A stretch of 64,000 bases of DNA from Tepidamorphaceae bacterium (GTDB taxonomy: Bacteria; Pseudomonadota; Alphaproteobacteria; Rhizobiales; Tepidamorphaceae): contig JANQNT010000025.1 of NCBI GenBank assembly GCA_028279445.1, positions 1 through 64,000 of the forward strand, written 5' to 3'. Positions 1-8,075 of the stretch are shown piece by piece. How positions within the stretch are numbered: the stretch's first letter is position 1; every line of letters starts with the position of its first letter. Below the pieces are notes generated by a model. That model saw only the letters and a program-made list of their open reading frames with translations, did not search any database and had not been told where the DNA came from. Position numbers and translations under genes: made by a program.

Positions 1-1
1 C

Positions 2-1426
2 ATGGAGGGCGACGCCTTTGAGATGGAGGACCACCGCAACTGGATGGACGCCTCCTACAAGACCTATGTGCGGCCACTGGCGTTGCCTTGGCCCTACACG
101 ATCGCCAAGGGCGAGAAAGCGCCGCAGCGCGTGATGCTGAAAGTGGAGGGCACGCCCAGCGCCGCCGCTCCCGCTGGCTCGGAGGTCACCGTCTCCATCG
201 GCGAAGCAAGCGGCAAGGTGATGCCGCCCCTCGGCCTGGCTGTCCCGGCGGAGCACGCCGAGGCAGCGCTTGCGCAGGCGAAAACGCTTAAGGCCGTGGG
301 CGCGGGCTTCCTTGTCTGCCACTTCGACTCGCGGCAGGGACATGACGCGGCGACGATGCGGAGCTACGGCAAGCTCGGCGCAGCGCTTGATGCGGAGTTG
401 GTGCTTGAAGCGGTGGTTCCGTGCCTCGATGCCGAAGGCAATCCAAGCGCCGACAACGCGATCCTCAAACGCGACATGGCGGCGATCGCCGACGCGGCGG
501 CAGGCGTTTCCTTCGCGCGCGTCGCTGTTTCGCCGTCGTCCGATCTCAAATGCACGCTGCCGGGCGCGACCTTCCCGCCGGCCCCCAGCTGGGCGGAACT
601 CTTCGACGCGGCGCGCGCCGCGTTTCCCGATGCCATCATCGGCGGCGGCATGTTCAGCTACTTCACCGAGCTGAACCGCAAGCGGCCGCCGGCCGAGCTG
701 CTCGATTTCATCTGCCATACCGGCTCGGCCATCGTGCATGCCGGAGACGACGTCTCCGTCACCGAAACGCTGGAGGCCCTGCCGTCCATCTTCGCTTCCG
801 TGCGCGCCTTTGGCGGCGGCAAGCCTTATTGGGTGTTCCCCACCGCGATCTCCATGCGCCAGAACCCTTACGGCGCGGCGCCTTTGGAGAACCCCGACAA
901 CACCCGCCAGGCCATGAGCCGCGTTGACCCGCGCGAGCGCGGGCTGATCGGCGCGGCCTGGTATGCCGGCTATCTGGCGCATGCCGCCAATGCCGGCGTC
1001 GACGCGGTGACGCTTGCCGCTGTCGCCGGTCCGTCGGGCGTGATCTACACGAAGCAGCCGCACGCGCAGCCTTGGTTCGACGAGGCCGGCGTGGCGGTCT
1101 TTCCGCATTTTCATGTCATCGCCGGCCACGCCGAATTGCAGGGTGCAGCCGTGCATGAAGCGACAGTCAGCGATCCGCGTGCGGTTCAAGCGCTCGCTGT
1201 CTCGGGCGAGGGCGGCATGCGCCTGTGGCTCACCAACCTCACCGGCACGCCGCAGACAATCAGCCTGTCCGGCGTCAACGGTGCTGCAGAGAGCCTCGTC
1301 CTCGACGAGGCTAGCTTCGAGGCGGCCTGCCGCGATCCCGGCTGGACAACGAGCGCCCCGCGCACGACGGTGGGCGATGGCAAGCTGACGCTCAGCCCCT
1401 ATGCCATCGCTGCGTTGCGTTTCTGA
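2..1426 (+). CDS. Putative carbohydrate-catabolic protein, 5' end cut off (possibly D-apionate lactonase-like)
   Basis: The frame is open from the window edge, and the first ATG at base 2 need not be the true start, so the N-terminus is probably missing. The 474 visible residues look like a glycosidase-type alpha/beta barrel (an FSYFTELNRKRP segment near residue 220 and a GLIGAAWYAGYLAHAANAG segment near 316) followed by a C-terminal beta domain from about residue 400. The N-terminal stretch with MEDHRNWMDASYKTY reminds me of proteins annotated as D-apionate lactonase in rhizobia. That is from memory and weak. No neighbouring sugar gene is visible to support the function; the CDS itself is convincing from codon structure. 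Confidence 0.8.
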   Translation: MEGDAFEMEDHRNWMDASYKTYVRPLALPWPYTIAKGEKAPQRVMLKVEGTPSAAAPAGSEVTVSIGEASGKVMPPLGLAVPAEHAEAALAQAKTLKAVGAGFLVCHFDSRQGHDAATMRSYGKLGAALDAELVLEAVVPCLDAEGNPSADNAILKRDMAAIADAAAGVSFARVAVSPSSDLKCTLPGATFPPAPSWAELFDAARAAFPDAIIGGGMFSYFTELNRKRPPAELLDFICHTGSAIVHAGDDVSVTETLEALPSIFASVRAFGGGKPYWVFPTAISMRQNPYGAAPLENPDNTRQAMSRVDPRERGLIGAAWYAGYLAHAANAGVDAVTLAAVAGPSGVIYTKQPHAQPWFDEAGVAVFPHFHVIAGHAELQGAAVHEATVSDPRAVQALAVSGEGGMRLWLTNLTGTPQTISLSGVNGAAESLVLDEASFEAACRDPGWTTSAPRTTVGDGKLTLSPYAIAALRF

Positions 1427-1494
1427 ACGGGCGAAGCCACTTGGTATCCGAACCAGGACCCCGTAGCCGGGGAGCAGATCGTCGCGTCGCGTTG

Positions 1495-1962
1495 ATGCGT
1501 CGGATGCGATTTTCCGTCTCAGCACTGGTCAACGCGTCGCGTGACGACGTGTTCGAGTTTTGGACCGACATAGCCGGGCTGCATCGTCACGTATCTGACA
1601 TCAGCAAGCTCACGATGCTGAACTCCGGTCCGATAGGGCTGGGATCGCGGTTTCTACATGAGAGACGGCTACTGGGCATCCCGGTGCAACGGGATGTGAC
1701 CATCACGCTTTGGCAGCCGTCATCACGATTTTCCGTGTCGTTCGCCGTCTTGGGTGTCGAAGTTTGGTGCGATCACCAGCTTGCCTCTATCGGCGGCAAG
1801 ACCCGGCTATCGATGTCTCTTGAGGCCAAACCCAGGGGCATACAATGGCTTTACGCCATACCACTTTGGTTCGCTCTCAGGCCGTCAATCGTAGAGGGAC
1901 TGCGCGTCGAGGTCGCCGATATCAAGCGATCGTACGCTCAAAGGGTCGACGCTTTGGTTTAG
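1495..1962 (+). CDS. SRPBCC (START-like) fold protein
   Basis: About 155 residues. The N-terminal strand (MRFSVSALVNASRDDVFEFW) followed by an aromatic 'FWTDIAGLHRH' helix is the typical opening of polyketide-cyclase/START-like SRPBCC domains, which bind small hydrophobic ligands. The middle contains the usual repeated beta-strands and the C-terminus a long helix (residues about 125-150). A TTG at 1441 would extend the frame upstream, but the ATG at 1495 starts directly at the domain and is preferred. It lies just outside the distal attachment-like repeat at 2030. Ligand and role are unknown. Confidence 0.6.
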   Translation: MRRMRFSVSALVNASRDDVFEFWTDIAGLHRHVSDISKLTMLNSGPIGLGSRFLHERRLLGIPVQRDVTITLWQPSSRFSVSFAVLGVEVWCDHQLASIGGKTRLSMSLEAKPRGIQWLYAIPLWFALRPSIVEGLRVEVADIKRSYAQRVDALV

Positions 1963-2029
1963 AAAGGTCGGTGCCACGACACGTGACCGCCGTCTTCGCC
2001 GCGAGAGCAGGCCGTTGCGTAGAAAATCC

Positions 2030-2050
2030 TGGTGCGGCTGAGGGACTCGA
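2030..2050. repeat. Partial copy of the tRNA-Thr 3' end (attachment-site-like)
   Basis: These 21 bases match the + strand of the tRNA-Thr 3' end at 4393-4414 with a single one-base deletion (TGGTGC-GGCTGAGGGACTCGA), including 15 consecutive identical bases. A duplicated tRNA 3' end at this distance is the usual scar of tRNA-targeted integration. No integrase gene is seen between the copies. Confidence 0.65.
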
Positions 2051-2471
2051 CTTAGCGCTATAACATACTGAAATAAAGAAAATTTCTATTGTCGCCAGAG
2101 AAGAGATACCAACAACAATACCAACAACAGTTTCTAGATTGCCGGCAAATGCGGATGACGATGAAAGCAACTGTGCAGCCTCGCAAGTGTTGGAGGCCGC
2201 TCCTGCTGATGAGCATATGCTAGCATTCTGAGGTTCGCGCGCCGCAACAACTCGTCCGCGAGCCCGATATCTCTCCACCTGAAGCTCGCTCACAAAAAAT
2301 CATTCTTTGTGCGACCGGGCTTACAGATCGCGCACGCGGGCAAAGGCTTCAAAGACGCCCGGTTGCGCTTTATTCCGGATTGAAGCCGCGCTCGCGTCAC
2401 GGTGCCGAAGTAGACGCCGACCAGCGGAGCTAGTCCATCGATAAGCGGTACATAAGTGCTGCCCAGAGAGT
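2051..2471. other. Gene-poor, AT-richer segment
   Basis: I see no convincing gene. A 123-codon frame on the minus strand (1922-2293) crosses the attachment-like repeat and the end of the SRPBCC gene, lacks a recognisable domain and has no good ribosome-binding site. The base composition is visibly more AT-rich than the flanks. Confidence 0.5.
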
Positions 2472-2798
2472 TCAGTCTCGACCCTCAGCTGACGGGTCGC
2501 TTTCTGACACCGAGGACGAGCTGCCCCCCGACGTCGTTGATGAGCTGCCGTCAACTGCCGTCGAAGTATTGCTGAATGGCACCCAGTGCGGATTGTCCGA
2601 TCGGAACCTGTGCTTCGGAGGGATGATCCAAGGCTCCGGATCAGGCACGACCCGGGGGGCCGGCACGTCAGAAACTCTGCGACGCCGTTTAAGTTGATGT
2701 GCCGGCGTAGTAGAGCCGGCTTGACCGGTTGTGGGGATTGAAACGAAGGCGGCTGTAGCAAGCGCCAGTGCTGAGGTTATCTTACTCGAAACGCTCAT
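2472..2798 (-). CDS. Small exported protein, unknown function
   Basis: The 108-residue product begins with a clear signal peptide (Lys near the N-terminus, an Ala-rich hydrophobic stretch to about residue 22, cleavage after a GQA-type site near 26). A basic RRRR patch near residue 38-41 and a low-complexity Ser/Thr/Gly tail from about residue 78 follow. The ATG is preceded by a strong GGGGGAG ribosome-binding site, which supports a real gene. It lies inside the AT-richer block bounded by the tRNA-Thr repeats, in the same orientation as the deiminase-like gene next to it. I do not recognise a family. Confidence 0.6.
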   Translation of the reverse strand: MSVSSKITSALALATAAFVSIPTTGQAGSTTPAHQLKRRRRVSDVPAPRVVPDPEPWIIPPKHRFRSDNPHWVPFSNTSTAVDGSSSTTSGGSSSSVSESDPSAEGRD

Positions 2799-2924
2799 CT
2801 TTACTCCCCCTCGTTCCTGTTCTTGGTCGGTGTAAGCCGTATACAGATGGACCGGGTCTCACCGCAACGAATAATGGCGCAACGACCTAGAGTTTAGCAA
2901 TAGCCTTTGTCGTTTCACGTGTCG

Positions 2925-3932
2925 CTAGACATAGATAGAAGCGGTCAGGCAATGCAATGAGCCGCCGAGATCAATCGTTGGTGATGCGATCTTTTTCGTA
3001 CGAAACCCCAGCTTCTTGAGCTTTCCTGAAACAGCTTTGATATCTGAATCAGGCGTGAGCTCATACGCAGGTAGAAACAGGTCGTGACCGACCTGAATCC
3101 AGTTTACCAGACTTGCATACTTGTCTCGTTCTCTGGTGATGGGGATACGAACAATCCTAATGTCAGGGATCTCTGCGCGAACCCGTTCTTCGATCGCTCT
3201 GGCTATGCTCTGGATGCGACGCTCGCTGCGGTGCCAAGCAACGGCCATTAGATCAGGCTTTAGGAACCGAACATGAACATCTGCATGGCGGCTTGGTTCG
3301 TCCGGAAAAGACTCAAAAACCAACCATCTACGAATACCAAACACAGGGCCATGCGCGCTAAGCTCTGCTGCGCTACTGAGGCCATTCTCGTGGAGGAGGC
3401 GGTCTGTGGACAGCGCAAGGCCGTTCGGACCTGCAACGATATTGCCCTGCGCGGCGATCAGCGGCGCTGTAACCGTTTCTCTTGCTGAAATGGATGCGAA
3501 CAGTCTATCGTCAAGCGCCCTGTTCCCAGCGGGCAAGCGCGGCAGAATCCAGCGAACCATTCCCGACTCGTACGCGGCGATCGGCGCGCGGTCCCTAATC
3601 CAAGGCGTGTCGTAGCTGGCCGCGACAATGGTAAAGCGGTCGGGGTGTGGCTGTGATTCTACAAACGAACTCGATGCCTCGGGATCGTTGGATAGCAGTA
3701 TCACACCGATACTTGTTGCAGCGGTCGCCGCAATGGACTCCAGGCAGGAAAGCAAATGCGTCTTGCAATACGGTACCATGAGCGCACTAGGGCGCTGATA
3801 ATCGGGGATAATTGTCCTGGAGGGCCTCTCAACCTCTGGATCGACCAGCTCACGGAATGCATCGTCTATTGAGGAATCCCTCCAATTTAGCTTCAGACGA
3901 GATGTTGCCGCCTTTCCGCAACGAGCGTACAA
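2925..3932 (-). CDS. Agmatine deiminase / peptidyl-arginine deiminase family protein
   Basis: A 335-residue frame with the motif order of the guanidino-group-modifying (PAD_porph) family: WIRDRAP near residue 110 in place of the usual W-x-R-D-x-G-P, a QGN segment near residue 163, HADVHVRF near 217 for the catalytic His region, and the C-terminal GGSLHC (Cys about 328) carrying the nucleophile. Known members hydrolyse agmatine or arginine side chains. The sequence is divergent around the first motif, so the substrate is uncertain. The start may be an internal Met near residue 52 instead of the first ATG. It sits in an AT-richer, tRNA-bounded block, suggesting horizontal acquisition. Confidence 0.65.
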   Translation of the reverse strand: MYARCGKAATSRLKLNWRDSSIDDAFRELVDPEVERPSRTIIPDYQRPSALMVPYCKTHLLSCLESIAATAATSIGVILLSNDPEASSSFVESQPHPDRFTIVAASYDTPWIRDRAPIAAYESGMVRWILPRLPAGNRALDDRLFASISARETVTAPLIAAQGNIVAGPNGLALSTDRLLHENGLSSAAELSAHGPVFGIRRWLVFESFPDEPSRHADVHVRFLKPDLMAVAWHRSERRIQSIARAIEERVRAEIPDIRIVRIPITRERDKYASLVNWIQVGHDLFLPAYELTPDSDIKAVSGKLKKLGFRTKKIASPTIDLGGSLHCLTASIYV

Positions 3933-4392
3933 CCCAGAGCGCGAGGTGCATTGCCGAATGCTTTATACCGGATTGTCTAAGCACGACCGATCTAGCTTTG
4001 AAATCACTTCAGCATGACCTGATCAGATAATCAGCATTGGCAACGTTAGAGTTGGCTACGCGGTGCCTTTTGCGCACTTCCTCTGATGTTGAACTCCCCA
4101 ATGCACCGATGTTTCACTGAGCCCGCCGGCGTGGCCAACGTCCACCTGCGGCCGGTGCCCAACAACACTAAATACCTCCGCCCGCCGATGAGCAACAGCA
4201 TCGCCAATAGGGTCGCAGTGATCGCAATCCCTTGCAGCTTTGTTCAATCGTCGGGCCGGTGCGAGGTTCCTTCCGTGGCGCCTACTCAAAGCCGTGTTCG
4301 GCCAACATTTCGGCGTGGGATGATTGCGGCTTCACCCAGGTCGGGCCTTTGTTGTAGCGGATGAGGGTGTGGACGGTATTGGATGAAGGTCG
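3933..4392. other. Intergenic stretch without a recognisable gene
   Basis: Short overlapping frames exist on both strands but none has a domain, a signal peptide or a credible ribosome-binding site. The segment lies between the deiminase-family gene and the 3' end of tRNA-Thr, inside the putative integrated block. An integrase would be expected here in an intact element; none is seen. Confidence 0.5.
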
Positions 4393-4468
<76 letters not shown>

Positions 4469-4553
4469 CGACATGAGGGGCGTTAAGTCAGCTCTGCCGC
4501 GCTGTCCAGGCGCATGCGGCCGACCACGTCTGTCGCGCTCCTATATAATACGC

Positions 4554-4895
4554 ATGGTTTCCAATTACGCGCCGAGCAGAGCAACAAAATCCGCGGCGGT
4601 CCTTGCCGTGTTTACCGCCGTTTTGTTCACCGGTTCGGCGGCCGCCCTGGCTGGCAGTCTGTCGTTCGGTTTAGCACCGCAGCGTCCCGAGATGCGCTCC
4701 TACCAACCCTATTCCGGCCTGCAATTCGGCTTCCGCCCGGAGCCGCCCGGCCAGCGCGGCATTCGGCTTAATCCGTCGACGCGGCCCAAGATCATCATGC
4801 CCGAGCCCGTTTCGCCGCTCATCGAATACCACACGCCGACACCGCGCGCCGGCCAGTATTATCGCTATTGCTCCAGACCGGTCGGGTGTCGGTGA
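4554..4895 (+). CDS. Small exported protein, unknown function
   Basis: From the ATG at 4554 the product is 113 residues: a basic N-terminus, a hydrophobic stretch at about residues 10-32 ending in an Ala-rich region (signal peptide or anchor), then a Pro/Arg/Tyr-rich mature part. An upstream in-frame ATG at 4473 would add 27 residues but runs into the tRNA-Thr flank, so it is less likely. A TATAAT-like sequence at 4544-4549 is immediately before the ATG, too close for a normal leader. I recognise no family. Confidence 0.5.
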   Translation: MVSNYAPSRATKSAAVLAVFTAVLFTGSAAALAGSLSFGLAPQRPEMRSYQPYSGLQFGFRPEPPGQRGIRLNPSTRPKIIMPEPVSPLIEYHTPTPRAGQYYRYCSRPVGCR

Positions 4896-4913
4896 GCGAA
4901 CCGGCGCTCAGCG

Positions 4914-5543
4914 TCAGCAGCGGCGTGGGATACGCAGCGTCGCGGCGACGTGATTGAACATGCGGCAGGGGCGGAGCACGATCGGGCGTTGCTCAACGCG
5001 ACCGATGACGATCAGCTTCTCGTGTCGCTCGACGCGATCGGCGCGCTTGATGCTGCCGGTGATGATGGGTGGTTCGTCGGGCCGCGGTTTCGGTGTCCGG
5101 GCAACCTCCGCATCGGCCATCGCGATTTCGATAGGCTCGCTCGGGTTGGCAAGCAGCGTCTTCAGTGCGAGCTGCGTTTCCGATGCAGGTGGCGCTACGG
5201 CAAGGTCGACGGTCTCGCTTGGGGCCGCCGGGACTTTCGGGGGCTCAGGCCGTGACTTTGGCGCGCGTGGCGCCGCCGCTATCTCAACCTCCGCCGCCGT
5301 GCGTTCCGACGCGGCATCTTGTTTAAAGGCCGTGAGCTGCACATTGTCGCCGGAGCCGCTCGTTAGTACATAGGCGGCGCTTCCGGCCGCCGCCGTAAAG
5401 GCGACGAGGCTGAAGGCCAGGACCCAGCGCCTGGCTTTCTTCAGAAACCGATGCCAACGCGTATGCCGGCCGTTCACGATGTCCTCGATACTGACCGAGC
5501 GGATGGCATCCAGCCTACGGGCCCGGCGCGACTCCATACTCAT
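4914..5543 (-). CDS. Membrane-anchored protein with a Pro/Ala-rich periplasmic part
   Basis: 209 residues. The first 38 are basic and probably cytoplasmic, followed by one transmembrane helix (about residues 40-60) and a Pro/Ala/Glu-rich external domain with no globular motif until the C-terminus. There an IITGSIKR segment and a Cys pair (about 193 and 209) occur. The topology resembles small single-pass envelope proteins common in rhizobia. It converges on the preceding exported-protein gene with a gap of under 20 bases. Function unknown. Confidence 0.6.
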   Translation of the reverse strand: MSMESRRARRLDAIRSVSIEDIVNGRHTRWHRFLKKARRWVLAFSLVAFTAAAGSAAYVLTSGSGDNVQLTAFKQDAASERTAAEVEIAAAPRAPKSRPEPPKVPAAPSETVDLAVAPPASETQLALKTLLANPSEPIEIAMADAEVARTPKPRPDEPPIITGSIKRADRVERHEKLIVIGRVEQRPIVLRPCRMFNHVAATLRIPRRC

Positions 5544-5707
5544 TTTGCGAACTCAGACTCCAACGCAACAGACGCCAAGTCTCTCGCGATATGGTTGCCA
5601 TCGCGTTAAGCGGCACGGACTTGTCGACCTGAATCGGCCTCGCTCTCTTCCCACCGAGACGACGGGCGGTAACCGCTCGTAAAGAAAGATGTTTCAACAA
5701 CTGTTGG

Positions 5708-5986
5708 ATGCGAAGCGGATTCTTGAAGCTGCCGTTGCTGGCTGCCCTGGTGGCAGGACATTCGGCGAATGCCGCAGAAAAGTGCTTGTACGAATTGTCC
5801 AAGCCTCCCAAGCCCTATTATGTGCACGGCTCACTCGTGACGCCGCAATCCAACTTCGTTGCAACCGCCGATTGTGGCAAGACGGTTAGTGAAGTTCGCG
5901 CGCAGTTGAAAGCGATAGTCCGGAAGCAGAGAGGACAAAGACAAGCCGTGCAGCGCCCGCGATGGCACCGACTGGTGCCGCGATAG
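5708..5986 (+). CDS. Possible small secreted protein
   Basis: 92 residues with a plausible signal peptide (KLPLLAALVAGHSANA, residues about 7-22) and two Cys (about 26 and 56) in the mature part. The first 75 residues look protein-like, whereas the final Arg/Gln-rich residues look like read-through, so a frameshift or wrong frame near the end is possible. No good ribosome-binding site is visible. Kept as tentative. Confidence 0.35.
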   Translation: MRSGFLKLPLLAALVAGHSANAAEKCLYELSKPPKPYYVHGSLVTPQSNFVATADCGKTVSEVRAQLKAIVRKQRGQRQAVQRPRWHRLVPR

Positions 5987-6035
5987 GATACGTCCCAACC
6001 CGCTGGCGTCCCTCATCCAATGTGGGCGGCATATC

Positions 6036-6800
6036 TCAGCCGTCCCGCTCCGGTTTTCGCCGCGTCAACGCATAAAGCGCCACCGCCGCCGCGTTGGAGA
6101 CATTGAGGCTGGCGATGGGGCCGGGCATGGCGAGGCTGACCAGCCGATCGCAGGTCTCGCGCGTAAGCCGGCGCAAACCCTTGCCCTCCGCGCCAAGCAC
6201 GATTGCGACCTTGTCGCCGGCGGCGACAGCCTCCAGTCCATCGGGGCCATCGCTGTCGAGGCCGATCCGCTCAAAGCCGAGATCAGCCAGCGCGCGGAGC
6301 GCCCGCGCGAGGTTCTTTGCGCGCACGAGCACCACATGCTCCAGTCCGCCCGAGGCGGCTTTGGCGAGCACTCCAGATTCCGCCGGGCTGTGACGCTCGG
6401 CAAGCACGAGCGCGTCGGCTCCGAACGCCGCGGCTGAGCGGAGCACCGCCCCGACATTGTGCGGGTCGGTCACCTGGTCCAGCACGACAACGAGGCGCGC
6501 GTCGCCGAGATCCGTGATGTCGGGAGCGGGGAGGGGATCGGCGACGACGACAATCCCCTGATGTACGGCGCCAGCGCCGGCCGTGCGATCGATCTCGCGC
6601 GCCTCCACCGGCTCCGGCAGATCGGCAATGCCCTCAGCGCGAAGGCGAGTGAGCGCGTTCTTCGTCGCCAGCACACGGCGGACATGACGGCGTGGGTTCT
6701 TCAGCGCCGCAAGCGCGCTGTGCCAGCCATAGATCGTCTGAGGCTGGTCGCTAGCGTGCCGCGTCGCGATGCGAGTCCGCCTACCGCGCCGCTCGTTCAT
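6036..6800 (-). CDS. rlmB: 23S rRNA (guanosine-2'-O-)-methyltransferase RlmB (TrmH/SpoU family)
   Basis: From the ATG at 6800 the product is about 254 residues, normal for the family. It has an N-terminal substrate-binding domain starting with the QTIYGWHSALAAL segment, then the SpoU knotted methyltransferase domain. Motif 1 is PHNVGAVLRSAAAFGA, motif 2 GAEGKGLR and motif 3 AMPGPIASLNVSNAAA, which form the trefoil-knot SAM site. An upstream in-frame ATG would add 30 Arg/Pro-rich residues and is rejected. RlmB methylates G2251 of 23S rRNA. Its position just before tRNA-Tyr and tRNA-Gly is the conserved alphaproteobacterial order. Confidence 0.92.
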   Translation of the reverse strand: MNERRGRRTRIATRHASDQPQTIYGWHSALAALKNPRRHVRRVLATKNALTRLRAEGIADLPEPVEAREIDRTAGAGAVHQGIVVVADPLPAPDITDLGDARLVVVLDQVTDPHNVGAVLRSAAAFGADALVLAERHSPAESGVLAKAASGGLEHVVLVRAKNLARALRALADLGFERIGLDSDGPDGLEAVAAGDKVAIVLGAEGKGLRRLTRETCDRLVSLAMPGPIASLNVSNAAAVALYALTRRKPERDG

Positions 6801-6940
6801 CCCTGTTCGCCCATCGGGGCGTTTTAGCCGCGGCCAAGGCGGCGACCAAGCCTTACGGCCGCGATTGACAGGTCCATGAGGCCCGCGCATATACGGCGCC
6901 CGTCAGAACCGCTTGCCCGCGGGTGTTTGGTTCAAGGTGC

Positions 6941-7026
6941 GGGGGAGTGTCCCGAGCGGCAAAGGGGGCGGACTGTAAATCCGCTGGCGTAAGCCTTCGT
7001 AGGTTCGAGTCCTACCTCCCCCACCA
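6941..7026 (+). tRNA. tRNA-Tyr (anticodon GTA)
   Basis: An 86-nt class II tRNA: the acceptor GGGGGAG pairs with CTCCCCC, the anticodon loop CTGTAAA lies in the stem GCGGA/TCCGC, a long variable arm (GGCGTAAGCC) follows, then T-arm TAGGTTCGAGTCCTA and an encoded CCA. Confidence 0.95.
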
Positions 7027-7165
7027 TCCTGCTTCGCCCTTACGGGCTTCGCATGGCCCAGCCGCGCGAATGGCTTTTCAGGACGGAGGATCGAGAATTG
7101 TAGACAGGATGTCCGCCGCTAGGGCTTACATTCTGTCCACCGTCTTCTGATATCCGACCTCTGAT

Positions 7166-7239
7166 GCGGGTATAGCTCAATGGTAGAGCAGCAGCCTTCC
7201 AAGCTGAATATGCGGGTTCGATTCCCGCTACCCGCTCCA
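7166..7239 (+). tRNA. tRNA-Gly (anticodon TCC)
   Basis: A 74-nt cloverleaf with acceptor GCGGGTA/TACCCGC, D-arm TAGCTCAATGGTAGAGCA, anticodon loop CTTCCAA, T-arm GCGGGTTCGATTCCCGC and encoded CCA. It lies 139 bases after tRNA-Tyr. Confidence 0.95.
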
Positions 7240-7331
7240 ATTTAGCCGCAGAAATAGAATCGGGGTCGGGCCCGCAACTTGCGACTGCGGTCCTCGGATT
7301 GTATCTTGTGTGGGTGCGAACGGAGGTGGCC

Positions 7332-7472
7332 ATGAGGATTATGGCCTTTGCGCTCACGCTGCTGATGAGCGCGTCCGCGGCGACGGCACATGGCGGCGGC
7401 TGCCGCAAGAGCTCGCCACAAGGTCAGTGCTGTCACATGGACAACAGCACCGGCACCGTGCACTGCCATTAG
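7332..7472 (+). CDS. 46-residue Cys/His-rich exported peptide
   Basis: The ATG at 7332 follows a GGAGG ribosome-binding site with good spacing. The product starts with a compact signal peptide (MRIMAFALTLLMSASAATA) and a mature part of about 27 residues with a leading HGGGC, a central CCH and a terminal HCH, giving four Cys and three or four His. Such spacing could bind a metal or form disulfides; that is inference. It occupies the spot between tRNA-Gly and tRNA-Trp where many relatives carry a tuf copy. I recall similar short HGGGCRKSSPPGQCCH-type peptides in rhizobia, without assigned function. Confidence 0.65.
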   Translation: MRIMAFALTLLMSASAATAHGGGCRKSSPQGQCCHMDNSTGTVHCH

Positions 7473-7588
7473 GTGCCATGCGGTTCTTGCCGGCGGATTA
7501 TGCCGCTGCGCGGGATGGCGCTTGCCGCGGAATGGAAGCGTTGATAGAGGCTTCCCTGCAGGCGCACGGTGATGTCGCCGCGTTTGAT

Positions 7589-7664
7589 AGGGGTATAGCT
7601 CAGCTGGTAGAGCGACGGTCTCCAAAACCGTAGGTCGGGGGTTCGAGTCCCTCTGCCCCTGCCA
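7589..7664 (+). tRNA. tRNA-Trp (anticodon CCA)
   Basis: A 76-nt cloverleaf: acceptor AGGGGTA with TGCCCCT, D-arm TAGCTCAGCTGGTAGAGC, anticodon stem ACGGT/ACCGT with loop CTCCAAA (anticodon CCA), T-arm GGGGGTTCGAGTCCCTC and encoded GCCA end. In most relatives secE follows directly; here a 26-kb island intervenes. Confidence 0.95.
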
Positions 7665-7903
7665 AAAATCAATCCAAATCAATAACCTGGATGGACGATT
7701 TATGCTCCGTCCTCCGAAAACACTCCTTACACGACCGTTACACGCGCGCACATGCAGCCGGGACGGATACACCTGAGTTCCGACAATATCGGTGACGCAG
7801 TCAGCGTGTGACGCGGCCGACATCCGGCGGGTGCACATTCACATCATGCATATCGCTTGTCGCGGGGGCGGACTACGGCGAGCTTGTTCAAAACATATTA
7901 TTA

Positions 7904-7913
7904 TACTAACATT
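7904..7913 (+). promoter_or_regulatory. Putative island operator, site 1 (weak match)
   Basis: TACTAACATT matches the core TWCTATCATT of the shared island motif in all but one position, within an ATATTATTATACTAACATT context. It is about 165 bases before the DUF1989 start. It is the weakest of the five sites by context. Confidence 0.4.
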
Positions 7914-7924
7914 AATATGATTAA

Positions 7925-7943
7925 TATCGTGTGCCACACGATA
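7925..7943. promoter_or_regulatory. Perfect 9-1-9 palindrome, candidate operator
   Basis: TATCGTGTG-C-CACACGATA is a perfect inverted repeat with a one-base centre, the size expected for a dimeric winged-helix repressor such as a GntR protein. It lies directly downstream of the AT-rich promoter-like stretch and before the DUF1989 gene. Confidence 0.5.
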
Positions 7944-8075
7944 CGGCCCATTTGCCTGGAAAAATGGCTGGCGAGGCGGTGGCTATGTCCAAGGACGAGT
8001 CACGTTCCGGGAGGGGCACGTTCTGAATGTCGACGATGAATGGCGGTCGGCAGCAAGTGGGGAGATCGTGGTTTC

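Larger units (their letters stand above)
7665..8075 (+). other. Left edge of the metabolic island; regulatory intergenic region
   Basis: No gene is seen. The segment becomes strongly AT-rich at 7885-7930, holds an operator-like core (7904-7913) and a perfect 19-base palindrome (7925-7943), and ends at the DUF1989 gene. It is probably the promoter region of the first island transcript. Confidence 0.55.

Noticed and set aside
1922-2293. A 123-codon minus-strand frame in the AT-richer block
   Set aside because: It overlaps the SRPBCC gene end and the attachment-like repeat, lacks a ribosome-binding site and resembles no family.
4544-4549. TATAAT as a promoter for the exported-protein gene at 4554
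   Set aside because: It would put the transcription start at the ATG itself and no -35 element is seen at the right spacing; too weak to list as a promoter.
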